Shown: positions 29,657-39,214, numbered from the stretch's first letter. The stretch is DNA of 64,000 bases from Streptomyces sp. SID8374 (GCF_009865135.1 NZ_WWGH01000001.1:1364001-1428000); one strand, 5' to 3'. Made by a program: numbers and translations. Notes: generated by a model not told the origin, from the sequence alone.

Positions 29657-31642
29657 TCAGCGGCCCGCAGCTTTCCGGGCGGCCGCGACCGCCGCGAGGA
29701 CCTGCTCCAGGACCTGGCTGCCCGGTGGTGTCACCGGCGGCTCATATGTCCAGGCGTGACCGACCCAGGGGTCGGCGAGGTGACTGTCGGCGACCGGTGT
29801 GATCCGCAGCAGCGAGCGCCACAGGGGGTCGAGGACCGGTCCGTACGCATTCGCATCTTCGCGGTCCGCGACCATCAGCAGATGCACGCCGACCGCTGGG
29901 CCCTCGTCGGCGAGGTAGCGGAGCTGGGTGACGGCCCGGTCGTCGAAGCCGTGCGGGAAGTCGTTGACCACCAGGAGCTGCTCGCCGGTGTCCAGGTCGG
30001 GCGGGAGCGAGTCGGCCGCACCGGCGCGCACCGCCATCTGCACCAGGTCCACGCGGCGGGTGAGGTGGGCGAGGACCGAGGCCACGCCCTGGGGCCCGGC
30101 GGCCGGCGGACCGGCGAGGACGCCCGCCTCGACCAGCGGCGCCAGCGGCCCGGCAGCCGCACCCGCCGGGTCGATGACATGGACCGAGAACTCGCCGGGC
30201 GGGTAGACCGCGAGCAGCCGGGCCGCGTGCAGGACGGCGGTCTCCATCGCGAGGCGGCGCAGCCGGTCGCTGTCCATGAGGGCGGCGGCCTCGGAGCCCG
30301 TACGCCCGCTGTCGACCCATATCCCCCGCTCCAGCGGCAGCCGGACCAGCAGCGGGATGCGCAGGCCGGGACGCTCGGGCAGATGGAGGTCGCCCAGACG
30401 CAGGGCCATCGGCAGCTCCATCGGGATGCGGTGGGCGTGCCAGACGGGGTTGTCCCAACCGGCGTACGCGGCGGGGAGCGCGGGTTCGACGACGGCGGTC
30501 TCGGCGGCCAGCTGGGCGAGGTCGCGGTCGAGGACCTCACGGGCCCGGGCGGTCAGCTCGTCGCGTTTGGCGCGGGCCTCCTCGCGGGCGCGGTCGCCCG
30601 CGCCGCCGATCCGGTTGCGCGGGTCGGAGAGCGACCGGTCCACCTCCTGCTCCATCCGGGACTCGGCGAAGTCCACGGCGCTGCGGTAGGCAGCGGCGGC
30701 CCGGGCCAGGTCCTCGAACATGCCCCAGATCTGGTTGTAGAGCCGCTCGTCCATCGACCAGCCGGTGGCGTCCCCGGCGACCGGTTGCGGGGGCTGCCCC
30801 GGCTGGGCCGGGGGCGGAGTGGGAGGCGGCGTCGGCGGGGCGGCGTGCTGACGGCGCGGGTGCGCGTAGTTGATGGGGCCGCCGGGGGCGGTGCCGGTAC
30901 CGGGGCCCGCTGCGGGGTTCGTTCCGGTGCCGGTCGGCGGGTGCGCGGGGGTCGCGGCAGCCTGGGGCGCGGTCGGGGGATGCGCGGCTGAGGGGTCCGC
31001 GGGCGGCGCGGGCCGGTCCGGCGTTCCGGAAGCCTGTCGTACGCGGTCGCCTTCGGGGGTCCGGGGCGGCGGCGGGGCCACCGAGCGGGCCAGGGACCGG
31101 GAGACCGCCTCCTGGATGGACGCGGCCAGCTCGGCCGCCTGAGCCAGGCCCTGGTCGGCGAGCATCTCGGCCAGGCCGGCCGCGTACCCCTGTCCGACGG
31201 CCCGGACCTTCCAGGCGCCCTGGCGGCGGTAGAGCTCCAGGGCGCTGACCGCCGTCTCGGTGTCGAGGCCGGTGAGCGTGAAGGTGGCGATCTCGGTGCC
31301 GTCGAGTCCGGTGACGGCGACGAAGGGGGCGGCGGTGGCGCCGAATCTGGCCGGGCCGCCGACGCCCACCGGGAGGGCGAGGAGCACGGTGACCCGGTGC
31401 GCCTCGGCGGGTACGGCTTCCAGGTCGACGGCGAGGCGGTGGGCGGCCGCGGCCTGGCGGGAGACTTCGAGGCCGGGCAGCTGCGGCGAGCCGGGGTGGG
31501 CGATCCACCCGGCGCCGCGCACCACGCCGTTCTCGTCGGCGAGGGTGGCACCGGCCACGACGGGTGAGCCCGCCGACACCCGGATCTCCAGACGGGTCCG
31601 GGGCAGGACGTGGTTCTGCCCCCGGACCAGTTCGGCCGTCAT
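29657..31642 (-). CDS. TerD-domain protein fused to an FtsK-like degenerate ATPase domain
   Basis: 661 residues. Residues 1 to about 185 form a TerD domain (LVRGQNHVLPRTRLEIRVSAG start, VALPVGVGG-like strands, RRQGAWKVRAVGQGY). A proline-rich linker (about 190-295) follows, then a helical, charged region (about 310-385, with a long AREEARAKRDEL stretch) and a domain resembling the nucleotide-binding core of FtsK/SpoIIIE-like proteins (LLVRLPLERGIWVDSG near 440, a Walker B-like LLVVNDFP near 580). No Walker A GKS/T is visible where expected, so ATP hydrolysis is doubtful. The ATG at 31642 is chosen where TerD homology starts. Downstream of a stand-alone TerD gene. Confidence 0.8.
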   Translation of the reverse strand: MTAELVRGQNHVLPRTRLEIRVSAGSPVVAGATLADENGVVRGAGWIAHPGSPQLPGLEVSRQAAAAHRLAVDLEAVPAEAHRVTVLLALPVGVGGPARFGATAAPFVAVTGLDGTEIATFTLTGLDTETAVSALELYRRQGAWKVRAVGQGYAAGLAEMLADQGLAQAAELAASIQEAVSRSLARSVAPPPPRTPEGDRVRQASGTPDRPAPPADPSAAHPPTAPQAAATPAHPPTGTGTNPAAGPGTGTAPGGPINYAHPRRQHAAPPTPPPTPPPAQPGQPPQPVAGDATGWSMDERLYNQIWGMFEDLARAAAAYRSAVDFAESRMEQEVDRSLSDPRNRIGGAGDRAREEARAKRDELTARAREVLDRDLAQLAAETAVVEPALPAAYAGWDNPVWHAHRIPMELPMALRLGDLHLPERPGLRIPLLVRLPLERGIWVDSGRTGSEAAALMDSDRLRRLAMETAVLHAARLLAVYPPGEFSVHVIDPAGAAAGPLAPLVEAGVLAGPPAAGPQGVASVLAHLTRRVDLVQMAVRAGAADSLPPDLDTGEQLLVVNDFPHGFDDRAVTQLRYLADEGPAVGVHLLMVADREDANAYGPVLDPLWRSLLRITPVADSHLADPWVGHAWTYEPPVTPPGSQVLEQVLAAVAAARKAAGR

Positions 31643-31685
31643 TGCGCTGCCCCCTCGACGATGTGTACTGCGTCGGCGCCGCGCG

Positions 31686-31723
31686 GTGCAGCTCCCGGAA
31701 GCGGGTGCCTCCGGGAGCTGCAC
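31686..31723 (-). terminator. Terminator between the two TerD genes
   Basis: Perfect 14-bp stem GTGCAGCTCCCGGA/TCCGGGAGCTGCAC (31686-31699 with 31710-31723), ten-base loop, 33 bases after the stand-alone TerD stop. Confidence 0.85.
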
Positions 31724-31756
31724 GTGCCGGTGCCGGTCTGTTCCGGTCCGGTCCGC

Positions 31757-32335
31757 CTACAGGTGCGGAAGGATGGACGGCATCAGGTCCTGGAAGGTGC
31801 GGCCGTTGGCCGGGTTCCCGAGGGCCGTCATCTGCCATCCGGCGCCCGAGCGGTGCACCTTCGCCATGATCTGGGCGGTGTACTGGCCGCCGCCGTCCAG
31901 CGTGTACCGGGCGAGCTCCTGGCCGTTGGTCTCGTCGACGATGCGGCAGAAGGCGTTCTGGACCTCCTGGAACGTCTGGCCGGTGAAGGAGTTCACCGTG
32001 AAGACGATCTGGTCGATGTGGACCGGGACGCGCTGGAGATCGACGAGGATCGCCTCGTCGTCGCCGCCCGAGCCGGCGCCGCCGACCAGGTTGTCCCCGG
32101 TGTGCTTGACCGAGCCGTCGTCGCTGACGAGGTGCCGGAAGAAGACGACGTCGACCGGCTGCTTGTCGGCGAAGAGCACCGCCGAGGCGTCCAGGTCGAT
32201 CTCCCGGGTGCGCGAGCCGAACAGACCGCGGCGCGGAGCCGCCTGCCAGCCGAGCCCCATCCGTACCGCGGTCAGGGTCCCCCCGTCGCTCTTCTGCAGG
32301 CTGATGGCCTGACCCTTGGTCATGTTGACCGTCAC
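31757..32335 (-). CDS. TerD family protein
   Basis: 192-residue stand-alone TerD-fold protein, a calcium-binding stress protein family linked to tellurite and general stress resistance and, in Streptomyces, to growth and differentiation. TKGQAISLQKSDGGTLTAVR opens the domain, and the acidic loop DLDASAVLF, GSGGDDEAILVDL and later FTVNSFTGQTFQEV strands are typical. The GTG at 32335 is chosen because AGGGGA lies six bases upstream; ATG four codons later is the alternative. It is close to the TerD-FtsK-like fusion and terC, making a small Ter cluster. Confidence 0.9.
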   Translation of the reverse strand: MTVNMTKGQAISLQKSDGGTLTAVRMGLGWQAAPRRGLFGSRTREIDLDASAVLFADKQPVDVVFFRHLVSDDGSVKHTGDNLVGGAGSGGDDEAILVDLQRVPVHIDQIVFTVNSFTGQTFQEVQNAFCRIVDETNGQELARYTLDGGGQYTAQIMAKVHRSGAGWQMTALGNPANGRTFQDLMPSILPHL

Positions 32336-32449
32336 GCGCTGTCCCCTCTCGGCATTGCCCCGCAACCGTCCGTGTGCGGTTTCTCCGCACCCTACGCATT
32401 CCCCCGGGCGCGGCAGCAGGCTCGGTCCCTTTTTGTGTCGGTCTTGCAA

Positions 32450-32487
32450 CACACCGGGCGCGCGGCGATCGCGGCTCGCCCGGTGTG
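32450..32487 (-). terminator. Terminator of uvrB
   Basis: Eleven-bp stem CACACCGGGCG/CGCCCGGTGTG (32450-32460 with 32477-32487) with an inner CGCG/CGCG pair, just after the uvrB stop. Confidence 0.8.
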
Positions 32488-32494
32488 CCGGGCC

Positions 32495-34624
32495 TCAGGC
32501 GAGGCCCGCCTCCTTCATCTGGCGCAGCTCCTTCTTCAACTCGCCCACCTCGTCGCGCAGCCGGGCGGCCACCTCGAACTGAAGGTCGGCGGCGGCAGCG
32601 CGCATCCGGTCGGTCATCTCCTCGATGATTCCGGCCAGTTCGGTCGCGGGGCGGTCGCTGACGACCGCGCCGGGCGACGCTCCCCGGCCCTTCGCGCCCC
32701 CCTTGGCCGCCTTCACCCCGAGGGTAGGCACGGGGGTCTTGGCCTCCTTGCCCTGGCGGTAGCCGGTGCCGAGGAGCTGCTCGGTGTCGATCTCCTCGCG
32801 GGCGATGGTCGCGACGATGTCGTTGATCTTCTTGCGCAGCGGCTGCGGGTCGAGGCCGCGCTCGGTGTTGTAGGCGATCTGCTTCTCACGGCGGCGGTTG
32901 GTCTCGTCGATGGCCTGCGCCATCGCCGGGGTCACCTTGTCCGCGTACATATGGACCTGGCCGGAGACGTTTCGCGCGGCGCGTCCGATGGTCTGGATGA
33001 GCGAGGTGCCCGAGCGCAGGAAGCCCTGCTTGTCGGCGTCGAGGATGGCCACGAGGGAGACCTCGGGGAGGTCGAGGCCCTCACGGAGCAGGTTGATGCC
33101 GACCAGGACGTCGTACTCACCGGAGCGCAGCTCGCGCAGCAACTCGATGCGGCGCAGGGTGTCGACGTCGCTGTGCAGATACCTGACCTGGATGCCGAGC
33201 TCCAGGAAGTAGTCGGTGAGGTCCTCCGACATCTTCTTGGTGAGGGTGGTGACCAGGACCCGCTCGTCGCGCTCGGTGCGCTTGCGGATCTCGTGCACCA
33301 GGTCGTCGATCTGGCCCTCGGTGGGCTTGACGACGATCTCGGGGTCGACCAGGCCGGTGGGGCGGATGATCTGCTCCACGAAGCCGTCGCCGCGCGAGAG
33401 CTCGTACTTCCCCGGGGTGGCGGAGAGGTAGACCGTCTGGTCGATCCGCTTCAGGAACTCCTCCCACTTCAGCGGGCGGTTGTCCATCGCGGACGGCAGC
33501 CGGAAGCCGTGGTCGACGAGGGTCCGCTTGCGGGAGGCGTCGCCCTCGTACATCGCGCCGATCTGCGGCACGGTGACGTGGGACTCGTCCAGGACGAGCA
33601 GGAAGTCCTCGGGGAAGTAGTCGAGGAGGGTGTTGGGCGCGGTGCCGGGGGCGCGCTCGTCGAAGTGCATCGAGTAGTTCTCGACGCCGGAGCAGCTGCC
33701 GATCTGGCGGAGCATCTCGATGTCGTACGTGGTGCGCATCCGCAGCCGCTGGGCCTCCAGCATCTTGCCCTGCTTCTCCAGCTCGGACAGGCGCTCCTGG
33801 AGCTCCTCCTCGATGCCCCGGACGGCCCGCTCCAGCCGCTCGGGCCCGGCCACATAGTGGCTGGCGGGGAAGACGTACAGCGACTGGTCCTCGCTGATCA
33901 CCTCGCCGGTCAGCGGGTGCAGGGTGGAGAGGGCCTCGATCTCGTCGCCGAACATCTCGATGCGGACGGCGAGCTCCTCGTAGACCGGGAAGATCTCGAT
34001 GGTGTCGCCCCGGACCCGGAAGGTGCCGCGGGTGAACGCGAGGTCGTTGCGCGTGTACTGCATCTCCACGAACCGGCGCAGCAGCTGGTCGCGGTCGGTC
34101 TCCTCGCCGACCTTGAGCTGGACCATGCGGTCCACGTACTCCTGGGGCGTACCGAGGCCGTAGATGCAGGAGACGGAGGCGACCACGACGACGTCGCGCC
34201 GGGTGAGCAGCGAGTTCGTCGCCGAATGGCGCAGCCGCTCCACCTCCTCGTTGATGGAGGAGTCCTTCTCGATGTAGGTGTCCGACTGCGGGACGTACGC
34301 CTCGGGCTGGTAGTAGTCGTAGTACGAGACGAAATACTCCACCGCGTTGTTCGGCAGGAGTTCGCGGAACTCGTTGGCCAGCTGGGCGGCGAGCGTCTTG
34401 TTCGGCGCCATCACCAGGGTGGGGCGTTGCAGCTTCTCGATCATCCAGGCGGTGGTCGCCGACTTGCCGGTGCCGGTCGCGCCGAGCAGGACGACATCCT
34501 TCTCACCTGCGCGGATGCGCCGCTCCAGTTCGGCGATGGCCGCCGGCTGGTCGCCGCTGGGCTGGTAGGGACTGACGACCTCGAAGGGCGCCACCGAACG
34601 TTCGATCTTGGAAACGGGCCGCAT
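32495..34624 (-). CDS. uvrB: Excinuclease ABC subunit UvrB
   Basis: Damage-verification helicase of nucleotide excision repair, 709 residues. Walker A is [15 protein letters not shown] (near residue 46), the damage-probing beta-hairpin region is [20 protein letters not shown] (near residue 103), the Walker B segment is [12 protein letters not shown] (near residue 345) and helicase motif VI is QTIGRAARN. The C-terminal UVR coiled-coil ([18 protein letters not shown]) binds UvrC. Normal length for actinobacteria. UvrA and UvrC are within 15 kb, but each has its own transcription unit. Confidence 0.97.
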   Translation of the reverse strand: MRPVSKIERSVAPFEVVSPYQPSGDQPAAIAELERRIRAGEKDVVLLGATGTGKSATTAWMIEKLQRPTLVMAPNKTLAAQLANEFRELLPNNAVEYFVSYYDYYQPEAYVPQSDTYIEKDSSINEEVERLRHSATNSLLTRRDVVVVASVSCIYGLGTPQEYVDRMVQLKVGEETDRDQLLRRFVEMQYTRNDLAFTRGTFRVRGDTIEIFPVYEELAVRIEMFGDEIEALSTLHPLTGEVISEDQSLYVFPASHYVAGPERLERAVRGIEEELQERLSELEKQGKMLEAQRLRMRTTYDIEMLRQIGSCSGVENYSMHFDERAPGTAPNTLLDYFPEDFLLVLDESHVTVPQIGAMYEGDASRKRTLVDHGFRLPSAMDNRPLKWEEFLKRIDQTVYLSATPGKYELSRGDGFVEQIIRPTGLVDPEIVVKPTEGQIDDLVHEIRKRTERDERVLVTTLTKKMSEDLTDYFLELGIQVRYLHSDVDTLRRIELLRELRSGEYDVLVGINLLREGLDLPEVSLVAILDADKQGFLRSGTSLIQTIGRAARNVSGQVHMYADKVTPAMAQAIDETNRRREKQIAYNTERGLDPQPLRKKINDIVATIAREEIDTEQLLGTGYRQGKEAKTPVPTLGVKAAKGGAKGRGASPGAVVSDRPATELAGIIEEMTDRMRAAAADLQFEVAARLRDEVGELKKELRQMKEAGLA

Positions 34625-34711
34625 GCAACCACCGTACGGCCACCCACTGACAACGGCCTCGGATCGGCGCCGCGCGGGCCGTCCGGCGGCCGGGGGGGGC
34701 GGCGGAAGCGA

Positions 34712-35359
34712 TCAGTCCGGAGGGAGGTGGCCGGAGGTGGCTCCGGGCGCGGAGGGGTGCAGGTGCACACCGAGCGCGGCCATCCCGGTGTAGTGCATCC
34801 CGGTCACCGCGACGGCCATCATGGCGCCCGCGCCCAGCCCCGAGAGGAGGGCACGGGGGGAGAGGGCGGCCCGGAGCGCGGCCGTGGCGGCGGTCGCGGC
34901 GATCAGGACCGAGAGGACGACGAGGGGGGTCTCGTAGGTGAAGTGCCCCCCGAAGCGGATGCCCGCCATCCCCAGGTAGTGCGTGGAGGCGATGCCGAGG
35001 CCGGTGAGGGCGCCGCCGGTGATCAACGCCATGCGGGTCGCGCCCCGGTACCCGACAATGAAGAGGCCGACGCCGGCCATCACGACGGCCACGGCCAGAC
35101 CGGCGATGACATGGGGTTTGTCGTGGGAGAGCGGTGCCTCCACGACGGTGAAGCCCGTCATCGCCACGTAGTGCATGGTCCAGATCCCTGAGCCGATGGA
35201 CAGCGCACCGAGCGCCAGCCGGCCGGTCCTGAAGGAGCGTGCCGTGCGGGGAGACCTGACGGTGAAGCGGAGTCCGAGAGCGGCCCCCAGGCAGGCCACG
35301 AGGAAAGCCAGGACCGGGATCACCGGGCCATGGGTGAATCCTTCAACCGTTCCCTGCAC
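34712..35359 (-). CDS. MHYT-domain membrane sensor protein
   Basis: 215 residues with seven hydrophobic segments and three copies of the MHYT-type motif: WTMHYVAM (near residue 57), STHYLGMAG (near residue 120) and GMHYTGMAA (near residue 185). These His/Met residues are proposed to bind copper and sense a diatomic gas. Unlike many MHYT proteins it lacks a GGDEF or EAL output domain. The GTG at 35359 is chosen because homology begins at QGTVEGFTHG; the longer open frame upstream is not conserved-looking. It is divergent from the glycerophosphodiesterase gene. Confidence 0.85.
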   Translation of the reverse strand: MQGTVEGFTHGPVIPVLAFLVACLGAALGLRFTVRSPRTARSFRTGRLALGALSIGSGIWTMHYVAMTGFTVVEAPLSHDKPHVIAGLAVAVVMAGVGLFIVGYRGATRMALITGGALTGLGIASTHYLGMAGIRFGGHFTYETPLVVLSVLIAATAATAALRAALSPRALLSGLGAGAMMAVAVTGMHYTGMAALGVHLHPSAPGATSGHLPPD

Positions 35360-35595
35360 GCCTGCACGCCCTTCGAGAAAGCCCGGGTTCGAGGGGGATC
35401 CCCCAGGGTCCGACAGGCATATGTAAAGAACACATTTTATCGGCACGGGACGGTGCTCCCGGCCCCCCGGCGTGTATCCCGGGCCACTCCGGTGGCGCGG
35501 ATTCCGTTCATTCCGCGGCCATCGCCGCCCCGCCCGGTGTTGGTGGACCGCTGCCAGTCTCGTCGTGTCCGCACACTCCGATACGAGGAGTCCCC
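35360..35595. promoter_or_regulatory. Divergent promoter region with an AT-rich island
   Basis: Between the MHYT gene (minus) and the glycerophosphodiesterase gene (plus). It contains a 12-bp palindrome GGGGGATCCCCC (35393-35404) in the MHYT leader and an AT-rich stretch at 35417-35440 with ATGT-N7-ACAT symmetry, a likely location for MHYT promoter elements. No gene seen. Confidence 0.4.
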
Positions 35596-36486
35596 GTGTT
35601 CGTACGCACCGCAACCGCCTCCACCGCCGCCGCGGCCGTACTCGGCGCCGGCGCCCTGCTGCTGCCCGCCGCCCAGCCGCAGGAGACGACCGCCTGGACC
35701 CCGGACCGGTCGGCGGGCCCCGTCGTCGTGGCCCACCGGGGCGCGTCGGGCTACGCACCGGAGAACACGCTCGCCGCCGTGGATGCCGCGAAGGCGCTCT
35801 CCGTCGACTGGGTGGAGAACGATGTCCAGCGCACCAAGGACGGCGTGCTCGTCGTGCTGCACGACACCGACCTGAAGCGCACGACGAACGTCGAGGAGGT
35901 CTTCCCCGGCCGTGCGCCGTGGGCGGTCAAGGACTTCACCGCCGCCGAGGTGGCGAAGCTGGACGCGGGCAGCTGGTTCGGGAAGCAGTTCGCGGGGGCC
36001 CGGGTGCCGACGCTCACCCAGTTCGTGGACCGCCTGGAGCGCAACCGGCAGAAGCTGCTCCTGGAGATCAAGAGCCCGGCGGCCTACCCGGGCATCGAGA
36101 AGGACATCCTGCGCGTGCTCGGCCAGGCCGGGTGGCTGGACCGGACGCACGTACGGGACCGGCTGGTCATCCAGAGCTTCGGCGCCGACAGCGTCAAGCA
36201 GGTGCACGCCCTGCGCCCGGACATCACCACCGGCTTCCTGGGCACCCCGGCGGTGGCCGACCTCCCCTCGTACGCGGCGTTCACCGACCAGATCAACCCC
36301 TCGTACGCCACGATCGGCGCCGACTACGTGGCGGCCGTGCAGCGGCTCAAGGGCCCGCACGGCAAGCCGCTGCGGGTGAACACCTGGACGGTCAACGACG
36401 CGGCCAACGCGGCGAAGGCCCGCGCGTACGGCGTCGACGGCATCATCACCAACTACCCCGACGTGGTGCGCGACGCCACGCGCTGA
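35596..36486 (+). CDS. Secreted glycerophosphodiester phosphodiesterase
   Basis: 296 residues with an N-terminal signal peptide (about residues 1-27). The GDPD TIM-barrel motifs are clear: VVAHRGASGYAPENTLAA (near residue 45, catalytic His and metal Glu), WVENDVQRTKDGVLVVLHD (near residue 71, second catalytic His) and KLLLEIKSP (near residue 154). It hydrolyses glycerophosphodiesters to glycerol 3-phosphate and an alcohol outside the cell, possibly for phosphate scavenging. The GTG at 35596 has GAGGAG six bases upstream. Confidence 0.93.
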   Translation: MFVRTATASTAAAAVLGAGALLLPAAQPQETTAWTPDRSAGPVVVAHRGASGYAPENTLAAVDAAKALSVDWVENDVQRTKDGVLVVLHDTDLKRTTNVEEVFPGRAPWAVKDFTAAEVAKLDAGSWFGKQFAGARVPTLTQFVDRLERNRQKLLLEIKSPAAYPGIEKDILRVLGQAGWLDRTHVRDRLVIQSFGADSVKQVHALRPDITTGFLGTPAVADLPSYAAFTDQINPSYATIGADYVAAVQRLKGPHGKPLRVNTWTVNDAANAAKARAYGVDGIITNYPDVVRDATR

Positions 36487-36505
36487 CGCGGCGGAGGCAG
36501 GGGCC

Positions 36506-36531
36506 GGCCCGTCGGTTGCCGCCGACGGGCC
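36506..36531 (+). terminator. Terminator of the glycerophosphodiesterase gene
   Basis: Ten-bp stem GGCCCGTCGG/CCGACGGGCC (36506-36515 with 36522-36531), 19 bases after the stop. Confidence 0.75.
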
Positions 36532-36566
36532 CGTCGTTGTCAGTGGCCGGTCGTACCGTGGACGGC

Positions 36567-37124
36567 ATGAACAGCTACGGGGCCGGTGGAGAGCCGGTCG
36601 TCGAGTGGTCCGTCGTGGAGAGCGCCATCGGGCCGCTGCTGCTCGCCGCGACCTCCGCCGGTCTGGTGAGCGTGGCCTTCCACGCCCGGCCCGACGTGCG
36701 GGACGCGGCGCTCGCCCAGCTGCGGAACCGGCTGGGCGCGGAGCCGGTGGAGGCGCCCGGCTCGGCGCGGCTCGCCGAGCCGATACGCAGGCTCGCGGCG
36801 TACTTCGCGGGTGAGCGGCAGGACTTCGGCCTGGAGCTGGACTGGTCGCTGACGGCCGGCTTCCACCGCGAGGTGCTCCGCGAGCTGGAGTCCGGGGTGC
36901 CCTACGGGACGGTCGTCGGGTACGGGGAGCTGGCCGCGCGGGTCGGCCGGCCGGAGGGGGCGCAGGCGGTGGGGGCCGCCATGGGGTCCAACCCGCTGCC
37001 GGTGGTGGTGCCCTGCCACCGGGTGGTGGAGAGCGACGGCGGCCTGGGCGGGTTCGGGGGCGGGCTGGAGACGAAGCGGCAGCTGCTGGCACTGGAGGGG
37101 GTGCTTCCGCAGCCGCTGTTCTAG
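36567..37124 (+). CDS. ogt: Methylated-DNA-[protein]-cysteine S-methyltransferase
   Basis: Suicide DNA-repair enzyme that takes the methyl group from O6-methylguanine. The 185-residue protein has the active site VVVPCHRVV (near residue 146), the helix-turn-helix segment VPYGTVVGYGELAARVGRP before it and the G(G/F)-rich loop after it. No Ada-type regulatory domain is present. The ATG at 36567 is used; an in-frame GTG three codons upstream is possible. A degenerate repeat array follows. Confidence 0.93.
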   Translation: MNSYGAGGEPVVEWSVVESAIGPLLLAATSAGLVSVAFHARPDVRDAALAQLRNRLGAEPVEAPGSARLAEPIRRLAAYFAGERQDFGLELDWSLTAGFHREVLRELESGVPYGTVVGYGELAARVGRPEGAQAVGAAMGSNPLPVVVPCHRVVESDGGLGGFGGGLETKRQLLALEGVLPQPLF

Positions 37125-37229
37125 GGGCGCCACGTCCGGTCCCGGGGGCGCCGTGTCCGGCGGCGGTCGAGGGGCCTCCGGCAGCTCTGCCGGCGCCTGC
37201 CCGCCGACCGTTCCGGCGGGGGGGACCGG

Positions 37230-37385
37230 CGGATGACCGGCGTGTTCCGGCGGGCGACCGGCGGCTGGTGCTCCGGAGGGTGGCCGACGGCTGCTCCAGC
37301 GGGTGAGCTGCGGGGGTTCCGACGGCTACCGGCACCTGCTCCGGAGGGTGACCGGCGCCTGTTCCGGCCGGTGACCGGCAGCCGG
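37230..37385. repeat. Degenerate tandem array of about 23-bp units between ogt and the MFS gene
   Basis: About six units related to CCGGCGCCTGTTCCGGCGGGTGA. Well-aligned copies begin at 37284, 37307, 37329, 37352 and 37375, 22-23 bases apart, with looser copies near 37234 and 37258. It fills much of the 339-base region 37125-37463, where no gene is supported. Units do not form individual hairpins. Confidence 0.7.
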
Positions 37386-37463
37386 TGCGATTCCCGGACG
37401 CTTCGGCGGCCGGTTCACCCGTACGGGTGCAACACCCCGTTCATCTGATGGCACACTGCGCCG

Positions 37464-38744
37464 GTGACACCATCCCTCCCCCGCTCCGCCGCGCCCCCCG
37501 TCACGGCGGCCGCGCTGCCCGGGCTCCAGCGCCGCACGTCGGCCGTGCTCGTCGTCAGCCAGATACTCGGCGGCCTCGGTGTCGCCATAGGCATCGCCCT
37601 GGCCCCGATGCTGGCCACCGAGGTGACCGGCTCCGAGGCCCTGTCCGGGCTGGCCCCGACCGCGTCCGTCGCCGGTACGGCGCTGCTGTCGCTGCCGCTG
37701 GCCGCCCTGATGACCTCGCGCGGCCGACGCCCCGGCCTGGTGCTCGCCTATCTGATCGGCGCGCTCGGCGGCGCCCTGGTGGTCCTCGGCACGGTGGCGC
37801 GCAGCTTCCCGCTGTTGCTGCTCGGGATGGCCGCGTTCGGCGCCGGGTCCTCCGCCAACCTCCAGGCCCGGTTCGCGGCGGCCGACCTGGTCGGGCCGGA
37901 GCGGCGGGGCCGGGCGATCTCCACCGTCGTCTGGGCCACCACCATCGGCTCCGTGGTGGGCCCCAACATCGCGGCCCCGGCGGGCCGCCTCTTCCGCGGG
38001 AGCCCGGTGCCCGAGACCGCGGGCCCCTACCTCTGGTCCGCGGTCGCCTTCCTGCTCGCCGGGGTGATCGTGGCCGTCCTGCTGCGCCCGGACCCGCTGC
38101 TCACGGCGCGTGCGCTGGCGCCGCAGGGCGCCCATAGCGGGCGGAAGCGGTCGCTGCGCGCCGGGGTCGCGGCCGTACGGGAGTCGCCGATGGCCAAGCT
38201 GGCCCTGGGGACCGTCACCGTGTCGCACACCGCGATGGTGTCGATCATGGTCATGACCCCGGTCCATCTGGGCGGCCACGGCGCCGGTCTTCAGCTGATC
38301 GGGCTGGTCATCAGCGGCCATATCGCGGGCATGTACGCGTTCTCACCGGTGATGGGGTGGCTGGCCGACCGCTTCGGCCGGCTCTCCGTGATCGGCCTCG
38401 CGGTCGGTCTGCTGAGCTGCGCCGCGCTGCTCGCGGGCACCGCGGGGCCCCGGCACGGCCAGACCGCCCTGGGCCTGTTCGTGCTGGGCCTCGGCTGGTC
38501 GGCGGGGATGATCGCCGGTTCGGCGCTGCTCACCGACTCCGTGCCGCAGGACGCCCGGGCGGCGGTGCAGGGCCTGTCGGACCTCACCATGAACGCGGCG
38601 GCGGGCATCGGCGGAGCGACGGCCGGGGTGATCGTCGCCCAGTGGGGGTACGGCCCACTGAACGCGATCGGTGCCGCCCTGTTGCTGCCGGTGGCCGCGC
38701 TGGCGATGCGGCGGAGCATGAAGCCGTCCGCCGCCGGAGCCTGA
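37464..38744 (+). CDS. Major facilitator superfamily transporter
   Basis: 426 residues with twelve predicted membrane segments and a short cytosolic N terminus. The MFS loop 2-3 motif is LMTSRGRRPGLVLAYL (near residue 76), and the equivalent in the second half is WLADRFGRLSVIGLAVG (near residue 300). This is a typical drug-export-like MFS protein, but the substrate cannot be read from sequence. The start is GTG at 37464. It converges on a cupin gene. Confidence 0.88.
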   Translation: MTPSLPRSAAPPVTAAALPGLQRRTSAVLVVSQILGGLGVAIGIALAPMLATEVTGSEALSGLAPTASVAGTALLSLPLAALMTSRGRRPGLVLAYLIGALGGALVVLGTVARSFPLLLLGMAAFGAGSSANLQARFAAADLVGPERRGRAISTVVWATTIGSVVGPNIAAPAGRLFRGSPVPETAGPYLWSAVAFLLAGVIVAVLLRPDPLLTARALAPQGAHSGRKRSLRAGVAAVRESPMAKLALGTVTVSHTAMVSIMVMTPVHLGGHGAGLQLIGLVISGHIAGMYAFSPVMGWLADRFGRLSVIGLAVGLLSCAALLAGTAGPRHGQTALGLFVLGLGWSAGMIAGSALLTDSVPQDARAAVQGLSDLTMNAAAGIGGATAGVIVAQWGYGPLNAIGAALLLPVAALAMRRSMKPSAAGA

Positions 38745-38811
38745 CGCCGTCGGGCCATGCAGGCCCCCCAGACCCCGCAGGCCCGGCAGGCCCGACCCCA
38801 CAGGCCCCGCG

Positions 38812-38860
38812 AGCCTCTGAGACCTCATGGGTCCCGCAGGCCCCACAAGCCTCAGAGGCT
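38812..38860. terminator. Inverted repeat between the MFS and cupin genes
   Basis: Ten-bp stem AGCCTCTGAG/CTCAGAGGCT (38812-38821 with 38851-38860) with a long loop; its right arm includes the cupin stop codon. Upstream, 38757-38810 holds irregular short CAGGCCCC repeats. Confidence 0.45.
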
Positions 38861-39214
38861 GATGTGGTACGCCTTGCGGAGCGTCTCGTGGACCGTCCAG
38901 GTCGTCCGGTCGCCCTCGCGCAGGACACAGGCGTCCCCGGGCCCGATCTCCAGGGTCGCGCCGCCCTCCACCGCCACGGTGGCCCGCCCGCTGACGACCA
39001 CGAACAGCTCGTTCGCCTCGGTGTCGGTGACCACGCCCGGGGTGATCTGCCAGATCCCGCGCACCTGCTTGCCGTCGGGGGACTCCCACAGCACCTTGCC
39101 CGTCACCACGGGCTCGCCCGAGACGATCTGTGCCGGATCGAGGGGCTCCGGTTCGAGGTCGGCGTCCGGGATGTGCACGGCGAAGGAGGCGGGGGCCTGG
39201 TCATTTGTCGTCAT
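38852..39214 (-). CDS. Cupin-domain protein
   Basis: 120-residue single-domain cupin. The second cupin motif is recognisable as GPGDACVLREGDRTTWTVHE, and the first as ITPGVVTDTEANELFVVVSG. The first motif lacks the two histidines of metal-binding cupins (GVVTDTEANE instead of HxH), which resembles the DUF861/EutQ-like group. Function unknown. Monocistronic, convergent with the MFS gene. Confidence 0.82.
   Translation of the reverse strand: MTTNDQAPASFAVHIPDADLEPEPLDPAQIVSGEPVVTGKVLWESPDGKQVRGIWQITPGVVTDTEANELFVVVSGRATVAVEGGATLEIGPGDACVLREGDRTTWTVHETLRKAYHISL

Noticed and set aside
37230..37385. A CRISPR array.
   Set aside because: Units are tandem, degenerate and lack unique spacers; no cas genes are nearby.
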